DNA of 64,000 bases from Azospirillum endophyticum (lineage in GTDB: Bacteria; Pseudomonadota; Alphaproteobacteria; Azospirillales; Azospirillaceae): contig NZ_JAENHM010000059.1 in NCBI RefSeq assembly GCF_016595245.1, forward strand, positions 62,001-126,000, read 5' to 3'. The notes below the pieces were generated by a model. It made no database searches and was not told the DNA's origin. It saw nothing but the letters and a program-made list of their open reading frames with translations. A program made the translations under genes and the position numbers. Positions 51,417 to 59,714 of this stretch are shown here, piece after piece; the stretch's first letter is position 1; every line of letters begins with the position of its first letter.

Positions 51417-53161
51417 GCATCGAGACAGGCCTGCAGACCGCCGAGGGGAGTGGCGGCACGGGGGCGTCCCCCGCCCGCCGTCCACCCGTTGCGCCGGCCG
51501 CACCGTCCACCGCCAGCGCCGCCGGCATCGCGCTGCCGCGCGGCGAGAGGGCCCTGTGGGACGGCCTGTCGCGCGCGCTTCTGCTCGGCCTGCTGATCCT
51601 GGCGGCGCTGACCTTCCTCAGCTACGGCATCAGCACGGACGAGGAGGTGCAGCACATCTACGGCAAGAAGCTGCTGTCCTATTACCTCAGCGGCTTCCAG
51701 GACCGGTCGGCCTTCCATTTCAAGGATCTGGCCTATTACGGCGGGTTGTTCGACCTCGTCACCGCGATGATCGTGCCCTTCTCTCCCTTCGAGGAGTACG
51801 AGACGCGGCACCTGCTCTGTGCCCTGGTCGGCGTTCTCGGGATCGCCGGCACATGGCGCTATACCCGGTTGCTGGCCGGTCCGCGCGCCGGCTTCATCGC
51901 CGCGGCGCTGCTGTCGCTGAGCGGCGTCTACTACGGCGCCATGTTCAACAACACCAAGGACGTGCCGTTTGCGGCCGGCATGGTGTGGACGCTCTATTTC
52001 GCCACCCGCATCCTGAAGCAGATGCCGCGGCCGAGCCGCAGCGCGGTGCTGAAGTTCGGGCTGGTGCTGGGCCTGACGCTGGCGATCCGCGTCGGTGCGG
52101 TGCTGGCCGGCTTCTATCTGGCAGTCGCCATGGCGCTGCACTTCGCGCTGGTGACCCGGCAGGAAGGGCACCGCTGGGCGTTGGCCGATGCGCGGCGCGC
52201 CTTCCTGTCGCTGTGGCCGGCGATCCCCGTCGCCTATGCGATCATGGCCGTATTCTGGCCCTGGGTGGTGCAGCGTCCGTTCCGCAATCCGCTGGAGGCC
52301 CTGCGCGTCGTCTCCCATTTCCCCATCGACATCCAGACCCTGTTCATGGGGGAGCTGGTTCATTCCAACGCCCCGCCCGCGCTGTATCTGCCGGTCTATC
52401 TGGCGGTGAAGCTGCCGGAAGCGGTGGTGATCGGCGTCGGCGCGGCGGTGGTGATGGCGGCGGTCTGGCTGGCGCGCGGCGGCTGGCGGCGAACCGGCGC
52501 CTTCACGGTGGTCCGCTACACGCCGCTGGCGCTGGCGGGATTCCTGCCGATCCTGCTGTTCGTGCTGATGCGGCCGTCGGTCTACAACGGCATCCGCCAT
52601 TTCCTGTTCCTGGCGCCGCCCATGGTGGTGATGGCCGCGATCGCCGCCGACCGGCTGTGGTCGCTGTGCCAGCGCGGCGGCCGGGCCCTGGGGCAGGGTT
52701 TCGCCGCGGCGATGACCGTCGCGGCCGTGGTGTACGCCTGGCAGCTGGGCGCCATGCACCCGAACCAGTACGTGTACTACAACCAGTTCGTCGGCGGCGT
52801 ACGCGGCGCGGACGGCAGGTTCGAGCTGGATTACTGGGGCAACTCCCTGCACGAGGCGCTGCAGGAGCTGATCGAATATGTCGAGCGCGAGAATGACGGC
52901 CATGCTCCGCCGCGGCAGTACACGCTGACCGTCTGCGGCAACACGCTGGCAGTGCGCTTCGAGCTTCCCCCCTGGCTCCGCTTGGTGAACGGGATCGAAC
53001 CGGATTGGCGCAAGGCTGATTTCTTCCTGGCCTTCACCCAGGTCAAGCGCTGTCCGTCGCTGCTGGATGGCCATCCGATCTTGGAGATCGCGGCGGACGA
53101 CGTGCCGTTGTCCATCGTCAAGGACCGCCGTCCGCCGAGGGCGGAGATCCCGACCGAATAG
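51413..53161 (+). CDS. GT39-like multi-spanning glycosyltransferase
   Basis: The 582-residue integral membrane protein has about ten to twelve hydrophobic segments. A large early extracytoplasmic loop follows the first helix, with STDEEVQHIYGKKLLSYYLS, a DE-type acidic motif typical of the PMT/ArnT superfamily. It continues GAMFNNTKDVPFAAGMVWTL. A soluble C-terminal domain of about 130 residues begins near YYNQFVGGVRGADGRFELDY. As the partner of the upstream GT2 enzyme it would use the polyprenyl-linked sugar to glycosylate an envelope lipid, glycan or protein; the acceptor is unknown. Confidence 0.85.
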   Translation: MSIETGLQTAEGSGGTGASPARRPPVAPAAPSTASAAGIALPRGERALWDGLSRALLLGLLILAALTFLSYGISTDEEVQHIYGKKLLSYYLSGFQDRSAFHFKDLAYYGGLFDLVTAMIVPFSPFEEYETRHLLCALVGVLGIAGTWRYTRLLAGPRAGFIAAALLSLSGVYYGAMFNNTKDVPFAAGMVWTLYFATRILKQMPRPSRSAVLKFGLVLGLTLAIRVGAVLAGFYLAVAMALHFALVTRQEGHRWALADARRAFLSLWPAIPVAYAIMAVFWPWVVQRPFRNPLEALRVVSHFPIDIQTLFMGELVHSNAPPALYLPVYLAVKLPEAVVIGVGAAVVMAAVWLARGGWRRTGAFTVVRYTPLALAGFLPILLFVLMRPSVYNGIRHFLFLAPPMVVMAAIAADRLWSLCQRGGRALGQGFAAAMTVAAVVYAWQLGAMHPNQYVYYNQFVGGVRGADGRFELDYWGNSLHEALQELIEYVERENDGHAPPRQYTLTVCGNTLAVRFELPPWLRLVNGIEPDWRKADFFLAFTQVKRCPSLLDGHPILEIAADDVPLSIVKDRRPPRAEIPTE

Positions 53162-53342
53162 CCCCGGCGGCCAACCCTTGCGAATCTGACAAGCCTGACC
53201 GGTTGGGCTGCGCCGGGGCGGCCGGGGAGTACCTCGGCGGCTCCCGTCCCGTCTTTCGCCGGATCGCCCTTCGCGGCCCTGTCCGCCTGCCGTACGTCCG
53301 CCCATTCTCGGTACTCGCGATTGGGGCCGGGCGGAGGGCAGG

Positions 53343-54566
53343 ATGCGGCGCAGGCTGCTCTGGAGCGTTTTATGTCTGCTGCTGTGGAGCGTTCCGTTCG
53401 GCGCGACCGGGGCCATCGGTCCGGACCGCATCGCCGATCCGCTGGCGGATGCGGTAACCCGCGCGGTGGAGGACCGGCAGCCGGCGGCCGGTGCCGGTAG
53501 CCTGGTGGTCGGCGTGATCCGCGACGGCCGGAGCCTGGTGGTCGGTCGCGGCGATGCCGGGCGTCCCGACGGCGGACCACCCGATGGCCGCACCCTGTTC
53601 CAGATCGCGTCCCTCACCAAGCCCTTCACCGGTACCATCATGGCGGAGCTGATGCGGGAGGGTCGCGTCGACCCGGCCGATCCGGTGCAGCGTCATCTCC
53701 GCCGCGTCGGCCCGGTGCCGGTCACCCATGTTCCGGATTACGAGGGCCGGCCGATCCGCCTGCGCGACCTCGCCACCCACACCGCGGGCCTGCCCAACGT
53801 GCCGGAGACCCCCCGCTTCTCCTGGAACCGGCTGGAGGATCCGCGCAATCCCTACAAGCCGTTGTCGCGTGGCGAGTTGGCGCTGTGGCTGTCCGGCTAT
53901 CGCCTGCCGGTGCCGCCGGGCGTGCGATTCAGCTATTCGAACACCGGCATGTCGGTGCTGGGGGAAGCGCTGTCGGCGGCGGCCGGCCAGCCATACGAAA
54001 CGCTGCTGAAGCAGGTGGTGACCGACCGCTTCGGGCTGCGCGATACCACCCTGCATCCGACGGCGGAGCAGCAGGCGCGCAAGGCTGCCGGTCACGCCCG
54101 CGGCCGGATCGTGCCCGATTGGGAGGCGCCGGCGATGTTGCCCGCCTTCGGGCTCTACTCCTCCACCGATGATCTGCTGCGCTGGCTCTCCGCCAATCTC
54201 GGCGATTGTCCGGCCGGTGCGGCCATCGGGTCGGACGGCCATGGCTGCACCCCGGCGGTTAAGGCCACGTTGGCGCTGGCACAGGCGGTCCAGGTGGACG
54301 GTCGGTCACTGGCCGATCCGGGCAGCCTGGGAAGCGGGGCGATGGCGCTCGGCTGGTTCGTCGCCTGGGCCACGGACGGCACGCCGATCCACTGGCATTC
54401 CGGTTCCACCGGCGGTTTCAACGCCTATATCGCCTTTTCCAGGGCGCACCGCTGGGGCGTGGTGGCGCTGACCAACAGCGACCCCGATCAGGTCGTTGCC
54501 GACCATGTGGTCATCGACCTCGTCCGCCGGCTGGAGGCGCGGCCGGAGGTGGCGAGCCTGCCGTGA
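53343..54566 (+). CDS. Class C beta-lactamase-like serine hydrolase
   Basis: The 407-residue exported protein has a signal peptide (LLWSVLCLLLWSVPFGATGA) and the serine beta-lactamase/DD-peptidase fold of the AmpC/EstB group. The SxxK motif is SLTK with nucleophile S90, the YxN motif is YSNTG, and the third motif is HSGSTGG in place of KTG. HxG in that position is typical of esterase- and D-aminopeptidase-like members rather than resistance enzymes. The role is therefore uncertain; peptidoglycan or ester substrates are both possible. Confidence 0.88.
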   Translation: MRRRLLWSVLCLLLWSVPFGATGAIGPDRIADPLADAVTRAVEDRQPAAGAGSLVVGVIRDGRSLVVGRGDAGRPDGGPPDGRTLFQIASLTKPFTGTIMAELMREGRVDPADPVQRHLRRVGPVPVTHVPDYEGRPIRLRDLATHTAGLPNVPETPRFSWNRLEDPRNPYKPLSRGELALWLSGYRLPVPPGVRFSYSNTGMSVLGEALSAAAGQPYETLLKQVVTDRFGLRDTTLHPTAEQQARKAAGHARGRIVPDWEAPAMLPAFGLYSSTDDLLRWLSANLGDCPAGAAIGSDGHGCTPAVKATLALAQAVQVDGRSLADPGSLGSGAMALGWFVAWATDGTPIHWHSGSTGGFNAYIAFSRAHRWGVVALTNSDPDQVVADHVVIDLVRRLEARPEVASLP

Positions 54567-54579
54567 CGGCGAAGGCTTG

Positions 54580-54990
54580 TCAGTGCAGGCGCCGCGGTGG
54601 TTTTGCCGGTGTCTCGACATTGGCGCGGGCGGGGGCGATGGGGCCCGCCTGATGGTGGGCGAGGCGCCAGCTGCCCTTTTCGCGGGCGAACAAATTGGTG
54701 GCGGCCAGAACGGCGTCGCCCAGCGTTTCCTCGCAGACCACCAGCGCGGTGTCGCCGTGCAGGGTCACGCGTTCGTTGCGGGCCTCGACCGTGATGCCGC
54801 TGGGCGCGCGCAGCACATCCCGCCAGCTGGTCAGCACCGCATCGCGCCCGAACAGGGCGGTCCAGCCGGGATGGATGCAGGAGATGGGCAGAGTCTCCGC
54901 CCACAGGGCTTCCATCGCGGCGGTGTCGCGGTTGGTGAAGGCCCGGTAGAAGGCTTGGTTCAGGGCCAGCAGCGTGTCGCGGTCGGTCAT
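54580..54990 (-). CDS. SnoaL/NTF2-like small protein
   Basis: The 136-residue protein from ATG 54990 begins MTDRDTLLALNQAFYRAFTN and shows the cone-fold pattern of SnoaL/DUF4440 proteins: AMEALWAETLPISCIHPGWT, VLTSWRDVL and WRLAHHQAGPI. There is no signal peptide. The function is not predictable. It is convergent with the serine hydrolase, 13 bases apart. The ribosome site is weak, but longer readings enter a non-coding-like frame. Confidence 0.8.
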   Translation of the reverse strand: MTDRDTLLALNQAFYRAFTNRDTAAMEALWAETLPISCIHPGWTALFGRDAVLTSWRDVLRAPSGITVEARNERVTLHGDTALVVCEETLGDAVLAATNLFAREKGSWRLAHHQAGPIAPARANVETPAKPPRRLH

Positions 54991-55142
54991 GGCGTTCGTC
55001 CGGGCGATGGTTCCGGGGATACGGGTGGGCACGGCCTTGCAGCCGGCATCGGGACCGCTTGTAAAGAAGCCATCCCCCATGGGCAAGCGCCGGTCCGGAC
55101 GGATCCGGGCCGGCGCTGTGACAACGAACGCATGAAACCGGC

Positions 55143-56168
55143 TCAGGCGGTCAGATCGACGCTCTGCTGCTTCGCGGCAGCGCCGGTTGCCGCGGTGGAT
55201 GCCGCACCGGCCTTTCCTGCCGACAACCCCTCCACCGGGGCGGAGAGGTCGAGCGTCAGATGGGTGACGCCGTTCTTGGACGTGTTCGGCTTCAGCACCG
55301 CCAGTCCCTTCATCCCGTCGCCGCCGGATTTGGACGCCATGTCGTTCAGCTTGCCGAGGATGTCCTTGATTTCGTCGTCGCTGAAGCCGTTGGACCGGAC
55401 GATCATGCCGGTGGACTTGCCGGTGGCGGTGGTGGTCATGCCGGTGGCGCTGAGCGCCGTATCGCCGCCCTTGCCCAGGGAGGCCTGAAGCCGCTGGTCG
55501 TCGCGGCGGAAGTCCAGGGTCGATTTGGCGAAGGAAATCTTGACGCTGCGGTCGCCATCCTGGATTTCCAGCTCGATTCCGTGGGACTCGATCGACCATT
55601 GCGACTGGGTGGCCTGCATGTCCACCGACAGGTCGCTGAGGTTCATGCCGTCGAGCTTGGACTTCAGGCCGTCGCCGAAGCCCTTCACGGCATCGTCGAT
55701 GCGGTTCTGCGGAACGCCAAGCACGCTCAGCGCATCGCCCAGCCCCTGCTTCAGGGAGTCGATGCCCTTGCCGAACATGCCGGCCAGGTCATTGCCATGG
55801 TCCAGCGCCGACTGCATCAGCGACTGGGCCTGCTTGGCGCGGTCGACGCCGCTGCCGCCGGCCAGGGAGCCGCCTCCCGCCGCCTGGGCACCGCCCTTGC
55901 CGGTCATGCTGTCCAGCAGCGATTCCATCGACTGGCTGATGGTGTAGGCCGGCGACTGGCTCTTCTTGTCGCCCTCCACCGGTTTCGCGTCCGATTTGGC
56001 CAGCGCGTCCTTTGCCGTGCCGGCCGTCTTTGACGAACCGTTCTGCACAGTTGTGGACAGCACCGACGGTTTGCCGTTCGGGCCGCTGAGCTCCGCGTAG
56101 TACATGGATGCCCCCGCATCGCGTTGTTTTTGCGCGAGTGGAAGCATGATGCCGACAACCTTTACCAT
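55143..56168 (-). CDS. Unrecognised 341-residue protein with low-complexity N-terminus
   Basis: The product starts with a flexible serine-, lysine- and alanine-rich region (about residues 1-110), followed by helical segments such as LMQSALDHGNDLAGMFGKGI. The second half is strand-rich (IESHGIELEIQDGDRSVKIS, LRPNTSKN-type turns, GVTHLTLDLSAPVEGLSAGK). No signal peptide or membrane helix is evident, and I know no family for it. Translation may begin at 56168, 56147 or 56105; MYYAELSGPNGKPSVLSTTV at the last is the most protein-like. It is divergent from the NadE-like gene across an AT-rich gap. Confidence 0.7.
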   Translation of the reverse strand: MVKVVGIMLPLAQKQRDAGASMYYAELSGPNGKPSVLSTTVQNGSSKTAGTAKDALAKSDAKPVEGDKKSQSPAYTISQSMESLLDSMTGKGGAQAAGGGSLAGGSGVDRAKQAQSLMQSALDHGNDLAGMFGKGIDSLKQGLGDALSVLGVPQNRIDDAVKGFGDGLKSKLDGMNLSDLSVDMQATQSQWSIESHGIELEIQDGDRSVKISFAKSTLDFRRDDQRLQASLGKGGDTALSATGMTTTATGKSTGMIVRSNGFSDDEIKDILGKLNDMASKSGGDGMKGLAVLKPNTSKNGVTHLTLDLSAPVEGLSAGKAGAASTAATGAAAKQQSVDLTA

Positions 56169-56368
56169 TTGTTAATTTCGCGACTTTCTTTTGAGAGTAG
56201 AAATAAGTTCGTTACCTTACTAATTAGTCTCGACTGTGGAACTTCGTCGCACCTCTTGCCGCCGCTTGTTCCGCCTGCGTGATGACCTGCGACGACCTGC
56301 GGCTTTAACCGGACGGTAGGCGCTGCTACCCTGGTCGCGTGGAATTCGGAAGAAGGAAGCCGGCCACC
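56169..56368. promoter_or_regulatory. AT-rich divergent promoter region
   Basis: The first 70 bases are strikingly AT-rich for this genome (TTTGTTAATTTCGCGACTTT to TTACTAATTAGTCTCGACT). They separate the unknown 341-residue protein gene from the NadE-like gene. This marks a probable promoter region for one or both. No motif can be named with confidence, but TTACTAATTAG contains a short palindrome (CTAATTAG) that could bind a regulator. Confidence 0.45.
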
Positions 56369-58024
56369 ATGACCGACCGCCTGTCCATCGCGCTTGCCCA
56401 GATCAACCCGACGGCGGGCGGCCTCGCCGCCAACGCCGACCGTATCCGCGCCGCCCGGGCGGAGGCCGCGGCTCGTGGTGCCGACCTCGTCGTCTGCCCC
56501 GCGGGCGCGGTGTCCGGCGTTCCACTGCTGGATTTCGCGGCACTTCCCGCCTTCCTCGATGCGGTGGAGGCAATGGTGCGGTCGCTGGCGGCCGACACCG
56601 CGGATGGCGGGCCGGCCTTGCTGGTCGGTGCACCCTGGCGTGACGGTGCCAAGCGCCACAATGCGGCCCTGCTGCTGGATAGCGGGAAGGTTTCTGCGGT
56701 TCGTTTTCAAGCCGTAACGGATGCCGATGAAATCGGCGCACCCGAAGAAGATCATTTCGATACCGGTCCGATGCCCGGTCCAGTGAATGTCCGTGGGATA
56801 CGGATCGGTCTCCTGGTCGGTGGCGACCTGACCACCGGCGACGTGGCGGAAACGCTGGCGGAAAGCGGGGCCGAACTCCTGGTCGGAATGCTGGCTGGCC
56901 CCTTCGCCCCCGGCCGTGCCGACGAGCGGATGCAGGCCGCCGTCGCCCGGGTGGTGGAGTGCGGGCTGCCACTGGTCGCGGTGAACGTCGTCGGCGGGCA
57001 GGAGGGGCGGGTGTTCGACGGCGGCAGCTTCGCGCTCGCTACCGGCGGCCGGCTGGTCGCCCATGCCCCGCTGTTTGCCGAACATCTGCTGCTGACCCGA
57101 TGGGAGCACGGGGCCGACGGGACCTGGGATGGTTGCGAGGCCGAAACGATCCCTCCCGCCGAGGGCATGGAAGCGCTCTATGCCGCGGTGGTCTTGGGTC
57201 TGCGCGATGCCGTAATGAAAAATGGAGCGCCGGGCGTGGTGGTCGGCCTGACCGGCGGGCTGGATTCGGCTCTGGTCGCCGCCATGGCGGTCGATGCGCT
57301 GGGGCCGGCGCGGGTGCTGGCCGTCCGCGCCCCGCTGCCGGCCGGCGAGGCCGGTGCCTTGGCAGACAGCCTGGACGATACGGCCGAGATCGTCGAACTG
57401 CTGGGCTGCCGCCTGGACAACGTCGTGCTGGCACCGGTGCTGAAAGCTGCGGACTCGCTGCTCGCCCCCGCCCTTGCCGGGCGCGAATCGGCGGCGGCTG
57501 CGGACCGGCTGCATGGCCGGCTGCGCGCCGCGACCCTGGCGGCGCTGGCGGATCGGATGGGCGCCCTGCTGCTGTCGACGGCGGACCGGACCGACCGGCT
57601 GCTCGGTCTTGCACCGGAGGAAACGGGTTGCGGCTATGCCCCGCTGGCCGATGTGCCGAAGGTGGCGGTGCTGGAACTGGCACGCTGGCGCAATGCGAGC
57701 CAACTGGCGGGATCGCGCGGTCCGGCCGGGCGGGTGGTGCCGGAACGGGTGCTGGCACGCCGGCTGAAAGCGGAGACTCCGGCCGGACTGCCGCCTGTGG
57801 AGACGCTGGACGATCTGCTGGCGGGCTTGCTCGATGGCGGATTGTCGCTCGCCGACTTGGCCGGGCGCGGACATGCGGCCGACAGGGTTGCGACGGTCTG
57901 GCGGCTGGTGCTTCAGGCGGAGGCCGGCCGCCGCCAGGATCCGCCGGGACCGCGGATTTCGCGCCGGAGGCCCCAGAACCTGCGGCGCTTCCCGATTGGC
58001 GGGAGCTTCATCGATCTGACGTAG
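56369..58024 (+). CDS. NadE-like NAD synthetase paralogue with degenerate glutaminase domain
   Basis: The 551-residue protein has the two-domain plan of glutamine-dependent NAD synthetase: a nitrilase-like domain (residues 1-260) and an ATP-pyrophosphatase domain. All three glutaminase triad positions are changed. The Glu of the usual PELxLxGYPPEDL is A45 (VVCPAGAVSGVPLLDF), the Lys is Q114 or A115 (VRFQAVTDAD), and the Cys of xxCED is G151 (IGLLVGGDL). The PP-loop GLTGGLDSALVAA survives, but downstream motifs are altered: GNKSE is ADRTD and ENLQARIRG is DRLHGRLRA. There is no frameshift. It might be an ammonia-dependent synthetase, a pseudoenzyme or an enzyme with a new substrate. Confidence 0.85.
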   Translation: MTDRLSIALAQINPTAGGLAANADRIRAARAEAAARGADLVVCPAGAVSGVPLLDFAALPAFLDAVEAMVRSLAADTADGGPALLVGAPWRDGAKRHNAALLLDSGKVSAVRFQAVTDADEIGAPEEDHFDTGPMPGPVNVRGIRIGLLVGGDLTTGDVAETLAESGAELLVGMLAGPFAPGRADERMQAAVARVVECGLPLVAVNVVGGQEGRVFDGGSFALATGGRLVAHAPLFAEHLLLTRWEHGADGTWDGCEAETIPPAEGMEALYAAVVLGLRDAVMKNGAPGVVVGLTGGLDSALVAAMAVDALGPARVLAVRAPLPAGEAGALADSLDDTAEIVELLGCRLDNVVLAPVLKAADSLLAPALAGRESAAAADRLHGRLRAATLAALADRMGALLLSTADRTDRLLGLAPEETGCGYAPLADVPKVAVLELARWRNASQLAGSRGPAGRVVPERVLARRLKAETPAGLPPVETLDDLLAGLLDGGLSLADLAGRGHAADRVATVWRLVLQAEAGRRQDPPGPRISRRRPQNLRRFPIGGSFIDLT

Positions 58025-58031
58025 AGATGCC

Positions 58032-58063
58032 GGCGCGAAGGGGGAGCGGTCCCCTTTCGCGCC
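58032..58063 (+). terminator. Terminator hairpin after the NadE-like gene
   Basis: GGCGCGAAGGGG and CCCCTTTCGCGCC pair with one bulged base around GAGCGGT, 7 bases after the stop. There is no T tract beyond CCGTTC, so it is a probable but not classical terminator. Confidence 0.6.
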
Positions 58064-58159
58064 CGTTCAAGGCAGTGTGGCCCTCAGCCGCCCGTCGGCT
58101 TGATGATCATGGCGATCATGCCGAAGGTCCACAGCACTGCCTTGGTCGAAGACGATCCG

Positions 58160-58729
58160 TCAAGCGGCTTCGGTCAGGGCGAGCTGCGGACGGCGCAGGC
58201 TGGACTGGATGGTGAAGGGCGCCCGGACGCCGCCGTTGAACAGTTCGGCGCATTCGAGGGCTTTCAGCACCCGCTCTTCCGGCGGCAGGCCGACGGTGGA
58301 GGCAAGCGAGCCGAGCGCATAATCCGACCCGCAGCCGATGGCGTGATAGCCGCGCACCGCCTCGCCGACCTGATAGTCGGACTGCACGGTGAACAGCCGG
58401 CCTTCCAGGCCGACCATGAAGGTGCCGCCGGTCTCGACATCATTGGAGCGGTGGGCGTAGCCGCCATCCTTCAGGCAGTTGCGGACGGCATCGACGAAGT
58501 CCACGACCATGTAGCGGAACAAATCGGCGTCATGGTCGCGCTGCGGAACCTCGAGCCGGTAATGCAGCAGCTGACCCATGCGGAAGGAACTGGTGAAGCC
58601 GATCAGGCTGTCGCCGTTGCGGAAAACCTTGGTGTCGGCGCGGACGGTGATGTCCAGACCGTTCACCCCGGCGCTGTCGCCGCCCATCCATACCCGGTCG
58701 CCGTCCACCAATCCCACAATGCAGGTCAT
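58160..58729 (-). CDS. Proteasome-like Ntn-hydrolase family protein
   Basis: The 189-residue protein from ATG 58729 begins MTCIVGLVDGDRVWMGGDSA, the pattern of proteasome beta/HslV-type Ntn hydrolases in which the residue after Met becomes the N-terminal nucleophile. The later segment HAIGCGSDYALGSLASTVGL corresponds to the usual GSG-xxA motif. It is distinct from HslV in length and sequence. Members occur in some bacteria and phages with unknown roles. It is not near hslU. The presumed substrate and activity are untested. Confidence 0.8.
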   Translation of the reverse strand: MTCIVGLVDGDRVWMGGDSAGVNGLDITVRADTKVFRNGDSLIGFTSSFRMGQLLHYRLEVPQRDHDADLFRYMVVDFVDAVRNCLKDGGYAHRSNDVETGGTFMVGLEGRLFTVQSDYQVGEAVRGYHAIGCGSDYALGSLASTVGLPPEERVLKALECAELFNGGVRAPFTIQSSLRRPQLALTEAA

Positions 58730-58865
58730 CGCCAGCCCTCGCCTCATCAAAACGAAACCGAGGTCAAGGGTGTAAGAAGGCGGTTAATGAATTATTGCTC
58801 AGCTTTGTGACATTGCGCGTGACAAAGGAGGTATCTCTACCCCCTTCGTCCGGCGTTTTTCTTGG

Positions 58866-59534
58866 TTACCTTGCCAAGTCGACCAGAGCCTTGACAGTAT
58901 TCTCGGCCCCTTCGGCGATCTGGACCAGATTGGCATCAAGCATGTAGCAGGGCGAGGTGACGATCTTCAGCCCCGGATCGACCACGATCTCGCCATGGCC
59001 GGTGTTGCGGTGGACCGCACCCATCGCCTCCAGCGCGGCGGCGGTGCCGGGATCGCTGCCGATGGTCAGTTCCACCGACTGCTGGCCCAGGATCTTGGCG
59101 AGGATGGCCGGCGCGATGCAGAGCGCGCCGATCGGCTTGCTGGCCGCGCGCATGGCGGCGACCGCAGCCACCACCTGCGGATTGACCGAGCAATCGGCGC
59201 CTTTGAAGGCGAAGTCGCTGAGAGTCTTCGCGGCGCCGAAGCCGCCGGGGAAGATCAGCGCATCGACATCGCCGGCCGAGAATTCGCTCAGCGCGGTGAT
59301 CTTGCCGCGGGCGATGCGGGCCGATTCGACCAGCACGTTGCGGCTCTCGCCGGCCTCCTGGCCCGTCAGGTGGTTGACGACATGGGCCTGCGGAATGTCG
59401 GGGGCGTAGCAGACCGCCACGGCGCCGACCTTGGCGATGGCCAGCAGGGTGCAGACCGCCTCGTGGATTTCCGTGCCGTCATACACGCCGCAGCCCGACA
59501 GCACGACGCCGATGCGCAAGCTCTTGTCCGCCAT
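58866..59534 (-). CDS. elbB: ElbB/GATase1-like glyoxalase family protein
   Basis: The 222-residue protein belongs to the DJ-1/PfpI-like ElbB family, historically called isoprenoid biosynthesis protein and described as glyoxalases. It begins with RIGVVLSGCGVYDGTEIHEA and continues with ALIFPGGFGAAKTLSDFAFK. The nucleophile-elbow cysteine is in KPIGALCIAPAILAKILG, and GHGEIVVDPGLKIVTSPCYM closes the fold. The ATG at 59534 is the natural start. It is divergent from gltX. Confidence 0.93.
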   Translation of the reverse strand: MADKSLRIGVVLSGCGVYDGTEIHEAVCTLLAIAKVGAVAVCYAPDIPQAHVVNHLTGQEAGESRNVLVESARIARGKITALSEFSAGDVDALIFPGGFGAAKTLSDFAFKGADCSVNPQVVAAVAAMRAASKPIGALCIAPAILAKILGQQSVELTIGSDPGTAAALEAMGAVHRNTGHGEIVVDPGLKIVTSPCYMLDANLVQIAEGAENTVKALVDLAR

Positions 59535-59714
59535 AGGATGTCTCCAAGGGTTGGATTTGCCGCCAAGCTAACGCAGCCGGACGGCCGGGCCTATCACGCC
59601 GACGGACGCAGGGACCGACCTGTTGCGCGAATGCATCGGTCGCGGACCGCTTTCGGAAGGCGCGCCGGCCGTGCTAGGACTGCCCGCCTGTCCCGTCTGC
59701 AATCGAGTCCAGCC

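Noticed and set aside
51272..53641. A 789-codon minus-strand frame opposite the GT39-like gene
   Set aside because: The sense strand encodes a coherent multi-spanning membrane protein; the antisense frame has no fold signature.
53343..54566. Beta-lactamase resistance gene
   Set aside because: The third active-site motif is HSG instead of KTG and the overall pattern is esterase/peptidase-like, so a resistance role is not supported.
58995..59714. An N-terminal extension of gltX of 240 codons
   Set aside because: It overlaps elbB antisense and has shadow composition; synthetases of this family start directly at the class I core.
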